Shown: in pieces, positions 16,884 to 25,531 of the stretch | How the letters are laid out: each line of letters starts with the position of its first letter | How positions within the stretch are numbered: position 1 is the stretch's first letter | Origin: GCA-2733415 sp049609325 | GTDB taxonomy: Bacteria; Bacteroidota; Bacteroidia; Flavobacteriales; Flavobacteriaceae | Direction: 5' to 3' | DNA length: 30,109 nucleotides | Assembly: GCA_049609325.1 (NCBI GenBank) | Contig: JBMYYK010000027.1 | Coordinates: 1-30,109, forward strand | Translations under genes and position numbers: made by a program | Notes under the pieces: generated by a model | Seen by the model: the letters and a program-made list of their open reading frames with translations, nothing else | Told to the model about the DNA's origin: nothing | Databases searched by the model: none

Positions 16884-16915
16884 TTGGTTATAAACTTATT
16901 TTTTATATAAATTTG
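16884..16915 (+). promoter_or_regulatory. Predicted trp operon promoter
   Basis: TTG at 16884-16886, a 21-base spacer, then TAAATTTG at 16908-16915 (exact TAnnTTTG). The box ends 5 bases before the leader ATG at 16921, so transcription should start within a few bases of that ATG. Confidence 0.78.
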
Positions 16916-16920
16916 TAGCA

Positions 16921-16989
16921 ATGAAAACTAATACAACATATAACACAAACTGGTGGTGGTTCCGATTTAACTCAACAATCGTGAACTGA
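16921..16989 (+). CDS. trpL: trp leader peptide (22 aa, three tandem Trp codons)
   Basis: ATG at 16921 opens 22 codons ending in TGA (16987-16989). Codons 11-13 are TGG TGG TGG (16951-16959). Trp is rare, so this run between the promoter and trpE, followed by a terminator, is diagnostic of an attenuation sensor. The peptide reads MKTNTTYNTNWWWFRFNS and four more residues. When charged tRNA-Trp is scarce, a ribosome would stall at the Trp codons and disrupt the hairpin at 16959-16986 that starts right there. The predicted transcript start is at or beside the ATG, so translation would begin leaderless. No Shine-Dalgarno is possible in that case. Confidence 0.88.
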   Translation: MKTNTTYNTNWWWFRFNSTIVN

Positions 16990-17047
16990 TCTCTTTGTGT
17001 ATATAACTCATATAAAAAGGCTTATCGTTTACGGTAAGCCTTTTTTT
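16959..17047 (+). terminator. trp attenuator: pause hairpin and terminator
   Basis: Hairpin 1:2 pairs GTTCCGATT (16959-16967) with AATCG-T-GAAC (16977-16986, one bulged T) around a 9-base loop and overlaps the last Trp codon. The terminator pairs 17014-17027 (AAAAAGGCTTATCG) with 17032-17045 (one G-U pair) around TTTA and ends in seven T's. A possible antiterminator pairs GAT-C-TCTTT (16988-16996) with AAAGG-CTT-ATC (17016-17026); it is weak by eye and is inference. Also, ACACAAA just before the Trp codons can pair with TTTGTGT (16994-17000). Confidence 0.82.
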
Positions 17048-17064
17048 ATATCAATACAATTACA

Positions 17065-18447
17065 ATGAACATAACAACTTTAACATCTACTTGCCTTTCA
17101 GACACTATAACTCCAGTAGGATTATACTTAAAACTTCGTGATCAATTTCACAATAGTTTTTTACTTGAAAGTTCTGATTATCATGGAAATGAAAATAACT
17201 TTTCATTCATATGCATCAAACCATTAGCAACCTTTGTTGCAACTCAAAACACTATAAAAACCACAATATTAGGTCATGAATCGCAAACAACAGTGTCTTC
17301 TAAAAAAGAGGTCACAAAACACCTACAAAGATTTATCTCAGGCTTTAAAGTGGAGAACAATAATTTAGTTACTAACGGTGTTTTCGGCTACAGCAGCTAT
17401 GACGCAGTACAGTACTTTGATACTATTAGCTTAGATGCTCACAAAAAGAAAAACACAACGCCTGAAATGTATTATTCGCTATTTCAGTTTATCATTCAGA
17501 TAGATCATTTTAAAAATGAAATGACCATCTTAGAAAATTGTGTTGAAGGTACTCAATCTGAAATGGCTACTATTGAGCAGTTGGTAAAAAATAATAACCA
17601 TCCGCAATATCATTTCAATTTAGAAGGTAAGCAGTCGTCAAATATTACCGACCAAGAGTTTAAAAACATGGTCACTAAAGGTAAAGAACACTGTCAACTT
17701 GGTGATGTCTTTCAAGTGGTGTTATCACGTCAGTTTTCTCAGAAGTTTAACGGTGATGATTTTAATGTGTATAGAGCTTTACGATCAATAAACCCATCAC
17801 CATATTTATTTTATTTTGATTTTGGTGATTTTAAACTGTTTGGATCATCACCAGAAGCGCAATTAAAAGTTGCAAACGGAAAAACCACAATTAACCCTAT
17901 TGCTGGCACCTTTAAGCGAACAGGAAATGATGCAGAAGATCAAAAATTAGCTGAAGCATTAGCTAAAGATCCTAAAGAAAACGCTGAACACACTATGCTG
18001 GTAGACCTGGCCAGAAATGATTTAAGCAGACACGGAAAAAATGTAACTATAAAAACATATAAAGAAGTACAGTTTTATAGCCACGTGATACATTTGGTTT
18101 CAGAAGTAGAAGCCGAAAATAAAAACGAGGAAGCCATACAAATGTTTGCAGACACTTTTCCTGCAGGTACGTTATCTGGCGCTCCTAAATACAAAGCCAT
18201 GCAACTCATAAACAAGTATGAAAATCAAAACAGAGGATTTTATGGTGGTGCAATTGGTATCTTTGGATTTGATGGTAGTGTAAATCACGCCATTACTATT
18301 AGAAGTTTTATGAGTAAAAACAATACATTGTATAGCCAAGCAGGTGCTGGAGTCACCGTTAACTCTAACGAAACCAATGAACTACAAGAAGTTAATAACA
18401 AATTAGGCGCTTTAAAACAAGCACTAATCTTAGCAGAAAACATATAA
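17065..18447 (+). CDS. trpE: Anthranilate synthase component I
   Basis: Converts chorismate plus ammonia from TrpG to anthranilate, the first committed step of tryptophan synthesis. The 460-aa protein has the N-terminal tryptophan feedback-binding motif LLES (33-36) and the C-terminal chorismate-binding core: PIAGTFKRTG, EHTMLVDLARNDLSR, FPAGTLSGAPK, FYGGAIGIFGFDG and QAGAGVTVNSN. LLES supports TrpE rather than PabB or isochorismate synthase, and the leader and neighbours settle it. It is the first structural gene, 18 bases after the attenuator T run, and ends 2 bases before trpG. Confidence 0.97.
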   Translation: MNITTLTSTCLSDTITPVGLYLKLRDQFHNSFLLESSDYHGNENNFSFICIKPLATFVATQNTIKTTILGHESQTTVSSKKEVTKHLQRFISGFKVENNNLVTNGVFGYSSYDAVQYFDTISLDAHKKKNTTPEMYYSLFQFIIQIDHFKNEMTILENCVEGTQSEMATIEQLVKNNNHPQYHFNLEGKQSSNITDQEFKNMVTKGKEHCQLGDVFQVVLSRQFSQKFNGDDFNVYRALRSINPSPYLFYFDFGDFKLFGSSPEAQLKVANGKTTINPIAGTFKRTGNDAEDQKLAEALAKDPKENAEHTMLVDLARNDLSRHGKNVTIKTYKEVQFYSHVIHLVSEVEAENKNEEAIQMFADTFPAGTLSGAPKYKAMQLINKYENQNRGFYGGAIGIFGFDGSVNHAITIRSFMSKNNTLYSQAGAGVTVNSNETNELQEVNNKLGALKQALILAENI

Positions 18448-18449
18448 TC

Positions 18450-19022
18450 ATGGAAAAAATATTAGTATTAGATAATTACGATTCGTTTACTTACAACTTA
18501 GTGCATTACATTGAGGCAAACCCAAATTATTCGGTTGACGTATTTAGAAATGATGAAATTTCTCTTGACGCAGTTGACAATTACAATACCATTGTATTAT
18601 CTCCAGGTCCAGGTTTACCTGATGAAGCTGGTATTTTAAAGGCTCTTATAGCACGTTATGCGCCAACTAAAAAAATATTAGGTGTGTGCTTAGGTATGCA
18701 AGCTATTGGAGAAGTGTTTGGTGGGACATTAGATAACCTTAACAACGTATTTCATGGGGTGGCTACAAAAATATCACAAACAAACACTAATGACTTAATT
18801 TATAAAGATTTGCCTGAAACTCTTGAAGTTGGACGTTACCACAGTTGGGTTATTTCTAATAATAATTTCCCTAATGAACTCAAAATTACTGCGACAGATG
18901 ACCAAGGACAAATCATGTCTATCAAACATCAACAGTATAATGTGTATGGTGTGCAATACCACCCAGAATCTATATTAACTACTCATGGTAAAGAAATTAT
19001 AGCTAATTTCTTAGACATTTAA
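18450..19022 (+). CDS. trpG: Anthranilate synthase component II (glutamine amidotransferase)
   Basis: A class I glutamine amidotransferase of 190 aa supplying ammonia to TrpE. The N-terminus DNYDSFTYNLVHYI, the oxyanion-loop LSPGPGLPDEAG, the nucleophile GVCLGMQ (C80) and the VQYHPESILT triad (His, Glu) are all present. Not fused to trpE or trpD. Gaps of 2 bases to trpE and 5 bases to trpD suggest translational coupling. A dual role with PabB for folate synthesis is possible but not visible here. Confidence 0.96.
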   Translation: MEKILVLDNYDSFTYNLVHYIEANPNYSVDVFRNDEISLDAVDNYNTIVLSPGPGLPDEAGILKALIARYAPTKKILGVCLGMQAIGEVFGGTLDNLNNVFHGVATKISQTNTNDLIYKDLPETLEVGRYHSWVISNNNFPNELKITATDDQGQIMSIKHQQYNVYGVQYHPESILTTHGKEIIANFLDI

Positions 19023-19027
19023 ATTCT

Positions 19028-20041
19028 ATGGCAACTACATTAAAAACCACCAATCCTATGTTAGGCTTACATCAATTATTTGACCATCATAAATTAACTA
19101 AAGAACAAGCGTACGATACGTTAATTCGTATAGGTAAAGGCGACTTTAATTCCTCACAAATAGCTGCGTTCTTAACGGTATTTCTAATGCGAAATATTTC
19201 AGCAGAGGAATTATCTGGCTTTCAAATGGCCTTATTAGATTTATGCTTAAAAGTAGATTTTTCAGAGTTTAACACCATTGACGTTTGTGGTACTGGTGGA
19301 GATGGAAAAGATACGTTCAACATTTCTACACTTGCAGCCTTTATAGTAGCGGGGGCTGGGTATAAAGTCGCAAAGCATGGAAATTACGGTGTGTCCTCTT
19401 CATGCGGATCTTCTAATGTTTTAGAATATTTAGGTTACCAATTCACCAATAATGAATCTACCTTGAAAAAACAGTTAGACGATGCCAACTTTTGCATGAT
19501 GCACGCTCCTTTATTTCATCCGGCAATGAAAAATGTGGCGCCAATTAGAAAAGAGTTAGGTATTAAAACATTTTTTAATATGTTGGGCCCTCTAGTAAAT
19601 CCAAGTAATCCGCAAAATCAGTTGGTTGGTGTTTTTAATTTAGAAATTGCACGAATCTATAATTACATGCTGCAGAAATCTAATAAAAACTATACCATTT
19701 TACATAGTTTAGATGGCTATGACGAAATTTCATTAACAGGTAAGTTCAAAAAATTCACTAACACAAGTGAAACACTGGTATCGCCAGAACAAATCGGATT
19801 TCCTACTCATGAGCAATCTGCCATTTTTGGAGGAGATACTATTAAAGATGCGGCTAATATTTTTGTAAATGTATTGCAAGGACAAGGTACACAGCCACAA
19901 CAAAATGTAGTGTTAGCAAATGCTGCACATGCTATAAATTGCTTTGAGCCACAAAAAACTCTAGAAGATTGTATTGCAATTGCAAAGGAGTCTTTACTAT
20001 CAGGGAAAGCCCTAACATGTTTAACAAAAGTAACTCTATAA
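19028..20041 (+). CDS. trpD: Anthranilate phosphoribosyltransferase
   Basis: Transfers phosphoribose from PRPP to anthranilate. The 337-aa protein carries the PRPP-binding GTGGDGKDTFNIST (88-101), KHGNYGVSSSCGSSNVLE (116-133) and FFNMLGPLVNP. The common KHGNR is KHGNY here; this looks like a lineage variant, not damage, since all other motifs are intact. It ends 1 base before trpC. Confidence 0.96.
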   Translation: MATTLKTTNPMLGLHQLFDHHKLTKEQAYDTLIRIGKGDFNSSQIAAFLTVFLMRNISAEELSGFQMALLDLCLKVDFSEFNTIDVCGTGGDGKDTFNISTLAAFIVAGAGYKVAKHGNYGVSSSCGSSNVLEYLGYQFTNNESTLKKQLDDANFCMMHAPLFHPAMKNVAPIRKELGIKTFFNMLGPLVNPSNPQNQLVGVFNLEIARIYNYMLQKSNKNYTILHSLDGYDEISLTGKFKKFTNTSETLVSPEQIGFPTHEQSAIFGGDTIKDAANIFVNVLQGQGTQPQQNVVLANAAHAINCFEPQKTLEDCIAIAKESLLSGKALTCLTKVTL

Positions 20042-20042
20042 C

Positions 20043-20840
20043 ATGACTATCTTAGATACCATCATAGAACGTAAAAAAATTGAAGTTATACATGATAAGC
20101 GCTCTACTTCAATTCAGCAGCTAGAACAAAGCACTTATTTTAATACACCTAAAATATCATTAAAAGAATATATTTTAAAGGCCGATAAATCTGGAATAAT
20201 TGCAGAATTTAAAAGACAATCACCTTCAAAAGGAATTATAAACAATACTGCAACAGTACCTGACGTGACTACTGGCTACAGTACTGCTGGAGCCTCAGCT
20301 CTATCTGTATTAACTGACACCCATTTTTTCGGAGGAACTAATGATGATGTCATTGCAGCCAGACATACAAATACCATTCCTATACTTAGGAAGGATTTTA
20401 CCATTGATGAATATCAAATCATCGAAGCGAAAGCCATTGGAGCTAACGCCATTTTATTGATTGCATCTGTGCTTACTAAAGCAGAAATTAAACAATTTAC
20501 AACTTTAGCTCATAACATTGGTTTAGAAGTTCTGCTCGAAATACATACCGAAAAAGAATTAGAAAAGTACGATCCTGCAATCAACATTGTTGGTATAAAT
20601 AACAGAAACCTCAATACCTTTGAAGTTGATTTTGAAAATGCCATTCGTTTGGCACAAAAGCTTCCATCACACACGGTAAAAATTGCCGAAAGTGGCATTA
20701 GCGATTATAGAAGTATCAATTACCTAAAATCACACGGATTTGACGGCTTTTTAATTGGTGAAAACTTTATGAAAACAGCATCTCCAGGAGAAGCTTGTAA
20801 AACGTTTATTGAAAACATTAATAACAGCCAGCATGTATAA
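20043..20840 (+). CDS. trpC: Indole-3-glycerol phosphate synthase
   Basis: Closes the indole ring by decarboxylating carboxyphenylaminodeoxyribulose phosphate. The 265-aa TIM barrel has EFKRQSPSKG (catalytic E55 and K57), ILRKDFTID (K117), the GINNRNL loop with catalytic Glu upstream (LLEIHTE), and the phosphate site IAESGI. Separate from trpF, not fused as in enteric bacteria. Its last 8 bases overlap the trpF start. Confidence 0.96.
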   Translation: MTILDTIIERKKIEVIHDKRSTSIQQLEQSTYFNTPKISLKEYILKADKSGIIAEFKRQSPSKGIINNTATVPDVTTGYSTAGASALSVLTDTHFFGGTNDDVIAARHTNTIPILRKDFTIDEYQIIEAKAIGANAILLIASVLTKAEIKQFTTLAHNIGLEVLLEIHTEKELEKYDPAINIVGINNRNLNTFEVDFENAIRLAQKLPSHTVKIAESGISDYRSINYLKSHGFDGFLIGENFMKTASPGEACKTFIENINNSQHV

Positions 20841-21450
20841 AATTAAGGTTTGCGGTATGAGAAATAATGCTAACATAAAAGCGTTAGCTGACATCAATCC
20901 TGATTTTATAGGGTTTATTTTCCATGAAGAGTCTTCAAGAAACGTGACGGAAATTATCACGACACAACTGCCAAAACACATTGCAAAAGTGGGTGTTTTT
21001 GTAAATAAATCTTTAGAATTCATTCAAGAAAAAGTAAACCTGTTTAATTTAGATCTTATTCAATTACACGGTAATGAAACTCCAGAGTTTTGCGCAAATT
21101 TGAAACAACAAGGTTATAATATTATCAAAGCTTTTAATGTTTCTGAAAATTTTGATTTTTCAAGTACTACAGCTTACCAATCACATTGTGACTACTTTCT
21201 TTTTGACGCTTTTGGCAAACAAGCAGGTGGTAATGGCATTACTTTTAATTGGGCCTTATTACAACAATATACTGGCAACACCCCGTTTCTACTAAGTGGA
21301 GGTATTACACCAACTATGGCAAATACAATCAAGAATTTTAAACACAATAAATGCGTGGGGATAGACATTAATAGCGGATTTGAAACTGCTCCGGCACTCA
21401 AAAACATTGAAGATATTCAAACGTTTTTTAACCAGCTAAAAGCTAACTAA
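20833..21450 (+). CDS. trpF: Phosphoribosylanthranilate isomerase
   Basis: Amadori isomerisation of phosphoribosylanthranilate. I start at 20833, giving MYKIKVCGMRN with the catalytic Cys at residue 7 as in the family; the in-frame ATG at 20809 would add 8 atypical residues. The product is 205 aa, with general acid D125 in LFDAFGKQAGGNG and the phosphate-binding LSGGIT and GIDINSG motifs. The start lies within the trpC end (8-base overlap), so coupling is expected. Confidence 0.95.
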   Translation: MYKIKVCGMRNNANIKALADINPDFIGFIFHEESSRNVTEIITTQLPKHIAKVGVFVNKSLEFIQEKVNLFNLDLIQLHGNETPEFCANLKQQGYNIIKAFNVSENFDFSSTTAYQSHCDYFLFDAFGKQAGGNGITFNWALLQQYTGNTPFLLSGGITPTMANTIKNFKHNKCVGIDINSGFETAPALKNIEDIQTFFNQLKAN

Positions 21451-21474
21451 CAACACTAAACACACACCTTAATA

Positions 21475-22662
21475 ATGAATTATACAGTTGATAATAACGG
21501 ATTTTATGGCGATTTTGGGGGGGCTTACATCCCTGAAATGTTACATCATAATGTCAATGAACTTAAGGAATCATATCTTGACATTATAGAATCTGAAGGT
21601 TTTAAACACGAATATAAAGCCTTGCTAAAAGATTATGTTGGTAGACCAACGCCTTTATATTATGCAAAAAGTCTCTCTAAAAAGTATAACAGCACCATCT
21701 ATTTAAAACGTGAAGACTTAAATCATACCGGAGCACACAAAGTGAATAATACCGTAGGACAAATTCTTTTAGCTCAAAAAATGGGTAAGAGCCGTATTAT
21801 TGCCGAAACAGGTGCAGGACAACATGGTGTGGCAACAGCAACGGTATGTGCTTTAATGGGCATGAAATGTATTGTTTATATGGGAGAAATAGACATTCAA
21901 CGTCAAGCGCCTAACGTAGCACGTATGAAAATGTTAGGAGCAGAAGTTAGAGCAGCCACTTCTGGTAGTAAAACATTAAAAGACGCTACAAATGAAGCTA
22001 TTCGTGACTGGATTGCAAATCCGGTTGACACGTATTATTTGATAGGATCTGTAGTTGGACCTCACCCATACCCAGATATGGTTGCCCGTTTTCAATCTGT
22101 CATCAGCGAAGAAATTAAGCAACAATTAGTAGAAAAAACTGGTAAAGAATATCCTGATAAAATTATTGCATGTGTAGGTGGTGGTAGTAATGCCGCAGGA
22201 GCATTCTATCATTATTTAAATAATACAAATGTAGAGCTTGTTGCTGTTGAAGCTGACGGATTGGGCGTAGCTACTGGAAAAAGTGCAGCCACTACACAAT
22301 TAGGTAGCGAAGGTATCATACACGGTAGTAAAACATTATTAATGCAAAATACCGAAGGGCAAATTACTGAACCCTATTCTATATCTGCTGGTTTAGACTA
22401 CCCCGGTGTTGGCCCATTACACGCACATTTATTTAAAAGTGGTAGAGGACATTTTATTGGAGTTACAGATGATGAAGCATTACATGCAGCATATGAACTC
22501 ACAAAAATAGAAGGTATCATCCCTGCTCTAGAATCTGCTCATGCCCTAGCTGCATTAGATAAACTTGATTTAACCCCTCAAGATTGCGTTGTTGTTAATT
22601 TATCAGGAAGAGGAGATAAAGACATGGAAACCTATATCAATCGTATGCCTTCTAACTTATAA
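21475..22662 (+). CDS. trpB: Tryptophan synthase beta chain
   Basis: PLP enzyme joining indole and serine. The 395-aa protein is of the TrpB1 type. The PLP lysine is K89 in NHTGAHKVNN, the catalytic Glu is E111 in AETGAGQHGVA, and the phosphate-binding loop is VGGGSNAAG. It follows trpF by 24 bases and precedes trpA by 11, and should form the alpha2beta2 complex with TrpA. Confidence 0.97.
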   Translation: MNYTVDNNGFYGDFGGAYIPEMLHHNVNELKESYLDIIESEGFKHEYKALLKDYVGRPTPLYYAKSLSKKYNSTIYLKREDLNHTGAHKVNNTVGQILLAQKMGKSRIIAETGAGQHGVATATVCALMGMKCIVYMGEIDIQRQAPNVARMKMLGAEVRAATSGSKTLKDATNEAIRDWIANPVDTYYLIGSVVGPHPYPDMVARFQSVISEEIKQQLVEKTGKEYPDKIIACVGGGSNAAGAFYHYLNNTNVELVAVEADGLGVATGKSAATTQLGSEGIIHGSKTLLMQNTEGQITEPYSISAGLDYPGVGPLHAHLFKSGRGHFIGVTDDEALHAAYELTKIEGIIPALESAHALAALDKLDLTPQDCVVVNLSGRGDKDMETYINRMPSNL

Positions 22663-22673
22663 CACATCACAAA

Positions 22674-23441
22674 ATGAACAGATTAGACCAATTATTTTCA
22701 TCTAAGAAAAACATCTTAAATATATATACAACAGCAGGATATCCGAAACTAAATGACACTGTTGAAATTGTTAATGAATTAGCAGCATCTGGAGTTGATA
22801 TGGTAGAAATAGGTATGCCTTTTTCTGATCCGTTAGCAGACGGACCAACCATACAACACAGTAGTGAAGTTGCAATTCAAAATGGAATTACTTTAGACAT
22901 CATTTTTGATCAAATAAAGGAGATTAGAACAACCACCAATATTCCTATTATGCTTATGGGGTATTTAAATCAGGTGGAAAAATATGGTACAGAACAATTC
23001 TTATCTAAAGCCAAAGCAGTTGGTGTTGATGGGCTTATTTTACCAGATCTTCCATTAGACATATACCTCAAGGATTATAAAAATTTGGTAGAGGCCAACC
23101 AGTTAAAAATGAGTTTTTTAATCACTCCGCAAACTTCAGAAGAGCGCATCAAATTAATAGCACAAGAAAGCTCTGCGTTCTTATATGTGGTATCATCATA
23201 TGCAATTACAGGAAGTAAAAATAGTATTGATTCTCACCAAATAGATTATTTTAATCGTATAAACAACTTAGACATCAAGGTGCCAAAACTCATTGGTTTT
23301 GGTATTAGCAATGCAAAAACTTTTGAGACGGCATGTCGTTATGCCGATGGTGCAATAATTGGTAGCGCCTTCATTAAAATGATTACAACAGCTAAAAATA
23401 TTCCTCAAGAAGTTATGAGTTTCATTAAAGGTGTAAAATAA
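22674..23441 (+). CDS. trpA: Tryptophan synthase alpha chain
   Basis: Cleaves indole-3-glycerol phosphate and channels indole to TrpB. The 255-aa barrel carries the catalytic pair E45 and D56 in VEIGMPFSDPLADGP, and the phosphate-loop region YAITGSKNS and GFGISN, followed by GAIIGSAFIK. Last gene of the operon; no strong hairpin follows at once, and the first clear terminator is at 23671-23711. Confidence 0.96.
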   Translation: MNRLDQLFSSKKNILNIYTTAGYPKLNDTVEIVNELAASGVDMVEIGMPFSDPLADGPTIQHSSEVAIQNGITLDIIFDQIKEIRTTTNIPIMLMGYLNQVEKYGTEQFLSKAKAVGVDGLILPDLPLDIYLKDYKNLVEANQLKMSFLITPQTSEERIKLIAQESSAFLYVVSSYAITGSKNSIDSHQIDYFNRINNLDIKVPKLIGFGISNAKTFETACRYADGAIIGSAFIKMITTAKNIPQEVMSFIKGVK

Positions 23442-23453
23442 CGACATAACGAC

Positions 23454-23484
23454 TTGTGTGTCAGTTAATTATTTTGTAAATTTA
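23454..23484 (+). promoter_or_regulatory. Possible promoter downstream of trpA
   Basis: TTG at 23454-23456, a 20-base spacer and TAAATTTA at 23477-23484, one base off TAnnTTTG. The region is very AT-rich, so chance matches are a risk. Confidence 0.4.
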
Positions 23485-23489
23485 TAACA

Positions 23490-23711
23490 CTCAAACTTGA
23501 GATCAACAAAATTTGTTCTCAAAAGCTAAATAACTAGTAAGAAATTAAAGAAGTCATGGTTATATGCATTTCGTAGTACTTACAAAAGTTATTGTAGCGA
23601 TGCTTTATAAATTTTAAATGAGTTTTTAAAATATTTATTATTAAGTATTCATTTAAATATTTATTGGCACAAAAGCCGTATTCAACCTTATTGTTTGGAT
23701 ACGGCTTTTTT
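23490..23711 (+). ncRNA. Candidate small RNA between trpA and a helicase gene
   Basis: This 335-base gap has no reading frame of note, yet holds a promoter-like signal at its start and a strong terminator at 23671-23711, which would give an RNA of about 220 nt. Short hairpins are visible: TTGAG/CTCAA (23498-23522), GCAT...ATGC with a CG/CG inner pair in the middle, and AAATGA/TCATTT further on. I do not recognise an RNA family. The alternative is simply the trp operon 3' UTR ending at the same terminator. Confidence 0.35.
23671..23711 (+). terminator. Intrinsic terminator after trpA / candidate sRNA
   Basis: Stem AAAAGCCGTATTCAA with TTGGATACGGCTTTT (one G-U pair), loop of about 9 bases, then T's. 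It separates the trp operon from the helicase promoter that starts 4 bases later. Confidence 0.9.
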
Positions 23712-23714
23712 CAA

Positions 23715-23749
23715 TTTGGCAACTAACCGCTTTTTTTAAAGTATCTTTG
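23715..23749 (+). promoter_or_regulatory. Predicted promoter of the first DEAD-box helicase
   Basis: TTTG at 23715-23718, 23 bases, TATCTTTG at 23742-23749 (exact TAnnTTTG). The ATG follows 27 bases later. Confidence 0.65.
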
Positions 23750-23776
23750 CAGTTCAAGCAGTTTTAAAATTCACCT

Positions 23777-25012
23777 ATGACCTTTAAAGACCTAAAACTT
23801 AACAAGCCAATTCTTAAGGCGCTAACTGAAAAAAAATATCATACTCCTACACCAATACAGGAGTACACAATACCACTTGTTTTAGCCAAGAAAGACCTCA
23901 TAGCTTCAGCTCAAACTGGAACTGGGAAAACTGCAGCTTTTGCCTTACCAATTTTACAATTATTGTTTGATAAACAAGACGAAGGTAAAAAGGGAAAGAA
24001 AATTAGAGCTCTTATAGTGAGTCCTACCCGAGAACTGGCCATTCAAATTAACGATAATTTTAATCGTTATAGCAAATTCACTAATTTGAAATCTGCCGTG
24101 ATTTTTGGTGGTGCTTCTATAGAACCTCAAAAAGAAATTCTTAAAAGAGGTGTTGATATTTTAATTGCCACTCCTGGGCGTTTGTTAGATTTACATAAAC
24201 AAGATGTCATCAACTTAAGTTATATAGAAACTTTAGTCCTTGATGAAGCAGATTTAATGCTTGACATGGGCTTTATTGATGATGTTAGAAAGATTGAACG
24301 CTTGTGCCCAGACACAAAACAAACCCTTTTGTTTTCTGCAACAATGCCCTATAAAGTTATTGATCTTGCAAAAACAATTTTAAAAGACCCCGAAAAAATA
24401 GAAGTTGCTCCAACATCATCAACGACAAAAACGGTTAACCAGCTACTCTATTACACTCCAAAACCACAAAAAATTGAATTGTGTTTGCATTTATTAAGAA
24501 CTACAATTACTGGGCATATTTTAATTTTTAGACGTACTAAATATGGGGTTGATAAATTAGAGAAATCACTCACAAACAATGGCTATAAGGTAGCCGCCTT
24601 ACATGGCGACAAAACACAAAGTGAACGCCAAGCGGCTATGAATGATTTTAAGCGAGGTAACGCCAATATTCTTATTGCTACAGATGTAGCTTCGCGAGGT
24701 ATTGACATTAAAGAGTTAGATGCAGTAATTAATTTTGATATGCCAAACGTGCCAGAAACATACGTGCATCGTATTGGTCGTACCGGTAGAGCTGGACATA
24801 CAGGAACTGCATACTCGCTTTGTTCTGCTGATGAAAAAACATATGTGCAAACTATTCAAAAAACAATCAATAAAATTATTCCTATTGAGGAAGAGCATCC
24901 GTTTCCTTTACATCCAAACGCTAAACCTGTAGTGCATAGAAAAAAAGGTAGCAAGTACAAAAAAAACAGAAAATCAGAAGGATCAAAAAAGAAGAAAAAA
25001 CGTTGGTATTAA
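23777..25012 (+). CDS. DEAD-box ATP-dependent RNA helicase (RhlE-like)
   Basis: A 411-aa RNA helicase with all core motifs: Q motif TPIQ (Q28), Walker A AQTGTGKT (45-52), SPTREL, GG, TPGR, DEAD (156-159), SAT (187-189), and the C-terminal RecA domain with ATDVASRGID and HRIGRTGRAG. The last 25 or so residues are a Lys/Arg-rich tail (KKGSKYKKNRKSEG...) likely to bind RNA. Such helicases act in ribosome assembly, mRNA decay or cold growth. A 161-aa gene follows 10 bases later. A paralogue of the same type faces it at 25770-27059. Confidence 0.93.
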   Translation: MTFKDLKLNKPILKALTEKKYHTPTPIQEYTIPLVLAKKDLIASAQTGTGKTAAFALPILQLLFDKQDEGKKGKKIRALIVSPTRELAIQINDNFNRYSKFTNLKSAVIFGGASIEPQKEILKRGVDILIATPGRLLDLHKQDVINLSYIETLVLDEADLMLDMGFIDDVRKIERLCPDTKQTLLFSATMPYKVIDLAKTILKDPEKIEVAPTSSTTKTVNQLLYYTPKPQKIELCLHLLRTTITGHILIFRRTKYGVDKLEKSLTNNGYKVAALHGDKTQSERQAAMNDFKRGNANILIATDVASRGIDIKELDAVINFDMPNVPETYVHRIGRTGRAGHTGTAYSLCSADEKTYVQTIQKTINKIIPIEEEHPFPLHPNAKPVVHRKKGSKYKKNRKSEGSKKKKKRWY

Positions 25013-25022
25013 TACTTTTGTC

Positions 25023-25508
25023 ATGAAAGCTGCATCTGTTAAAGACATTAAACACGAACTTAAGCATAAAGGTTCTGACGAACTTATTGAACTCTGTTTA
25101 CGGCTTGCAAAATTTAAAGCTGAAAACAAAGAGCTCTTAACATATTTATTGTTTGAATCTGATAACGAATCGCATTATATCAATACTGTTAAGGACGAAA
25201 TTGACACGCAATTTGAACAAATTAACACAAAAACGTATTACTTCATTAAAAAAAGTATTCGTAAAATTTTACGCCATACGAAAAAGCATATTCGCTATTC
25301 AAAACACAAAGAAACCGAAGTGGAATTACTACTGCATTTCTGCATGAAAATGACACAAGTTACGCCTAGCATATACAACAATACCGTGCTGAAAAACATA
25401 TTCAATAGAGAACTCGCTCAGATAACGAAAAAAACACATCTCCTACACGACGATTTACAGCATGATTATAGCCAACAAATTAAAAGACTACTACAAAAAA
25501 AGCCTTAA
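25023..25508 (+). CDS. 161-aa basic helical protein, unknown function
   Basis: Not a family I can name. The protein is basic and predicted mostly helical by eye, with a KDIKHELKHKGSDELIELCLRLAKF opening, a central Lys/Arg/His stretch (YYFIKKSIRKILRHTKKHIRYSKHK split across residues 72-96) and no signal peptide or membrane span. I recall similar proteins in other flavobacteria but no function. It starts 10 bases after the helicase stop, so it is almost certainly co-transcribed, and an RNA-related role is a reasonable inference. A weak hairpin at its stop codon separates it from the convergent VF530 gene. Confidence 0.8.
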   Translation: MKAASVKDIKHELKHKGSDELIELCLRLAKFKAENKELLTYLLFESDNESHYINTVKDEIDTQFEQINTKTYYFIKKSIRKILRHTKKHIRYSKHKETEVELLLHFCMKMTQVTPSIYNNTVLKNIFNRELAQITKKTHLLHDDLQHDYSQQIKRLLQKKP

Positions 25509-25526
25509 CCTTTAGATTAAGACTTT
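25499..25526. terminator. Weak hairpin between convergent genes
   Basis: AAAG-C-CTTAA pairs with TTAAG-A-CTTT around an 8-base loop, with one mismatch, and a T-rich stretch begins a few bases later. It overlaps the stop codon of the 161-aa gene and is much weaker than the other terminators here. Confidence 0.35.
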
Positions 25527-25531
25527 GATGT

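Noticed and set aside
20809..20832. Longer in-frame start for trpF
   Set aside because: The start at 20833 puts the catalytic Cys at residue 7, as in the family.
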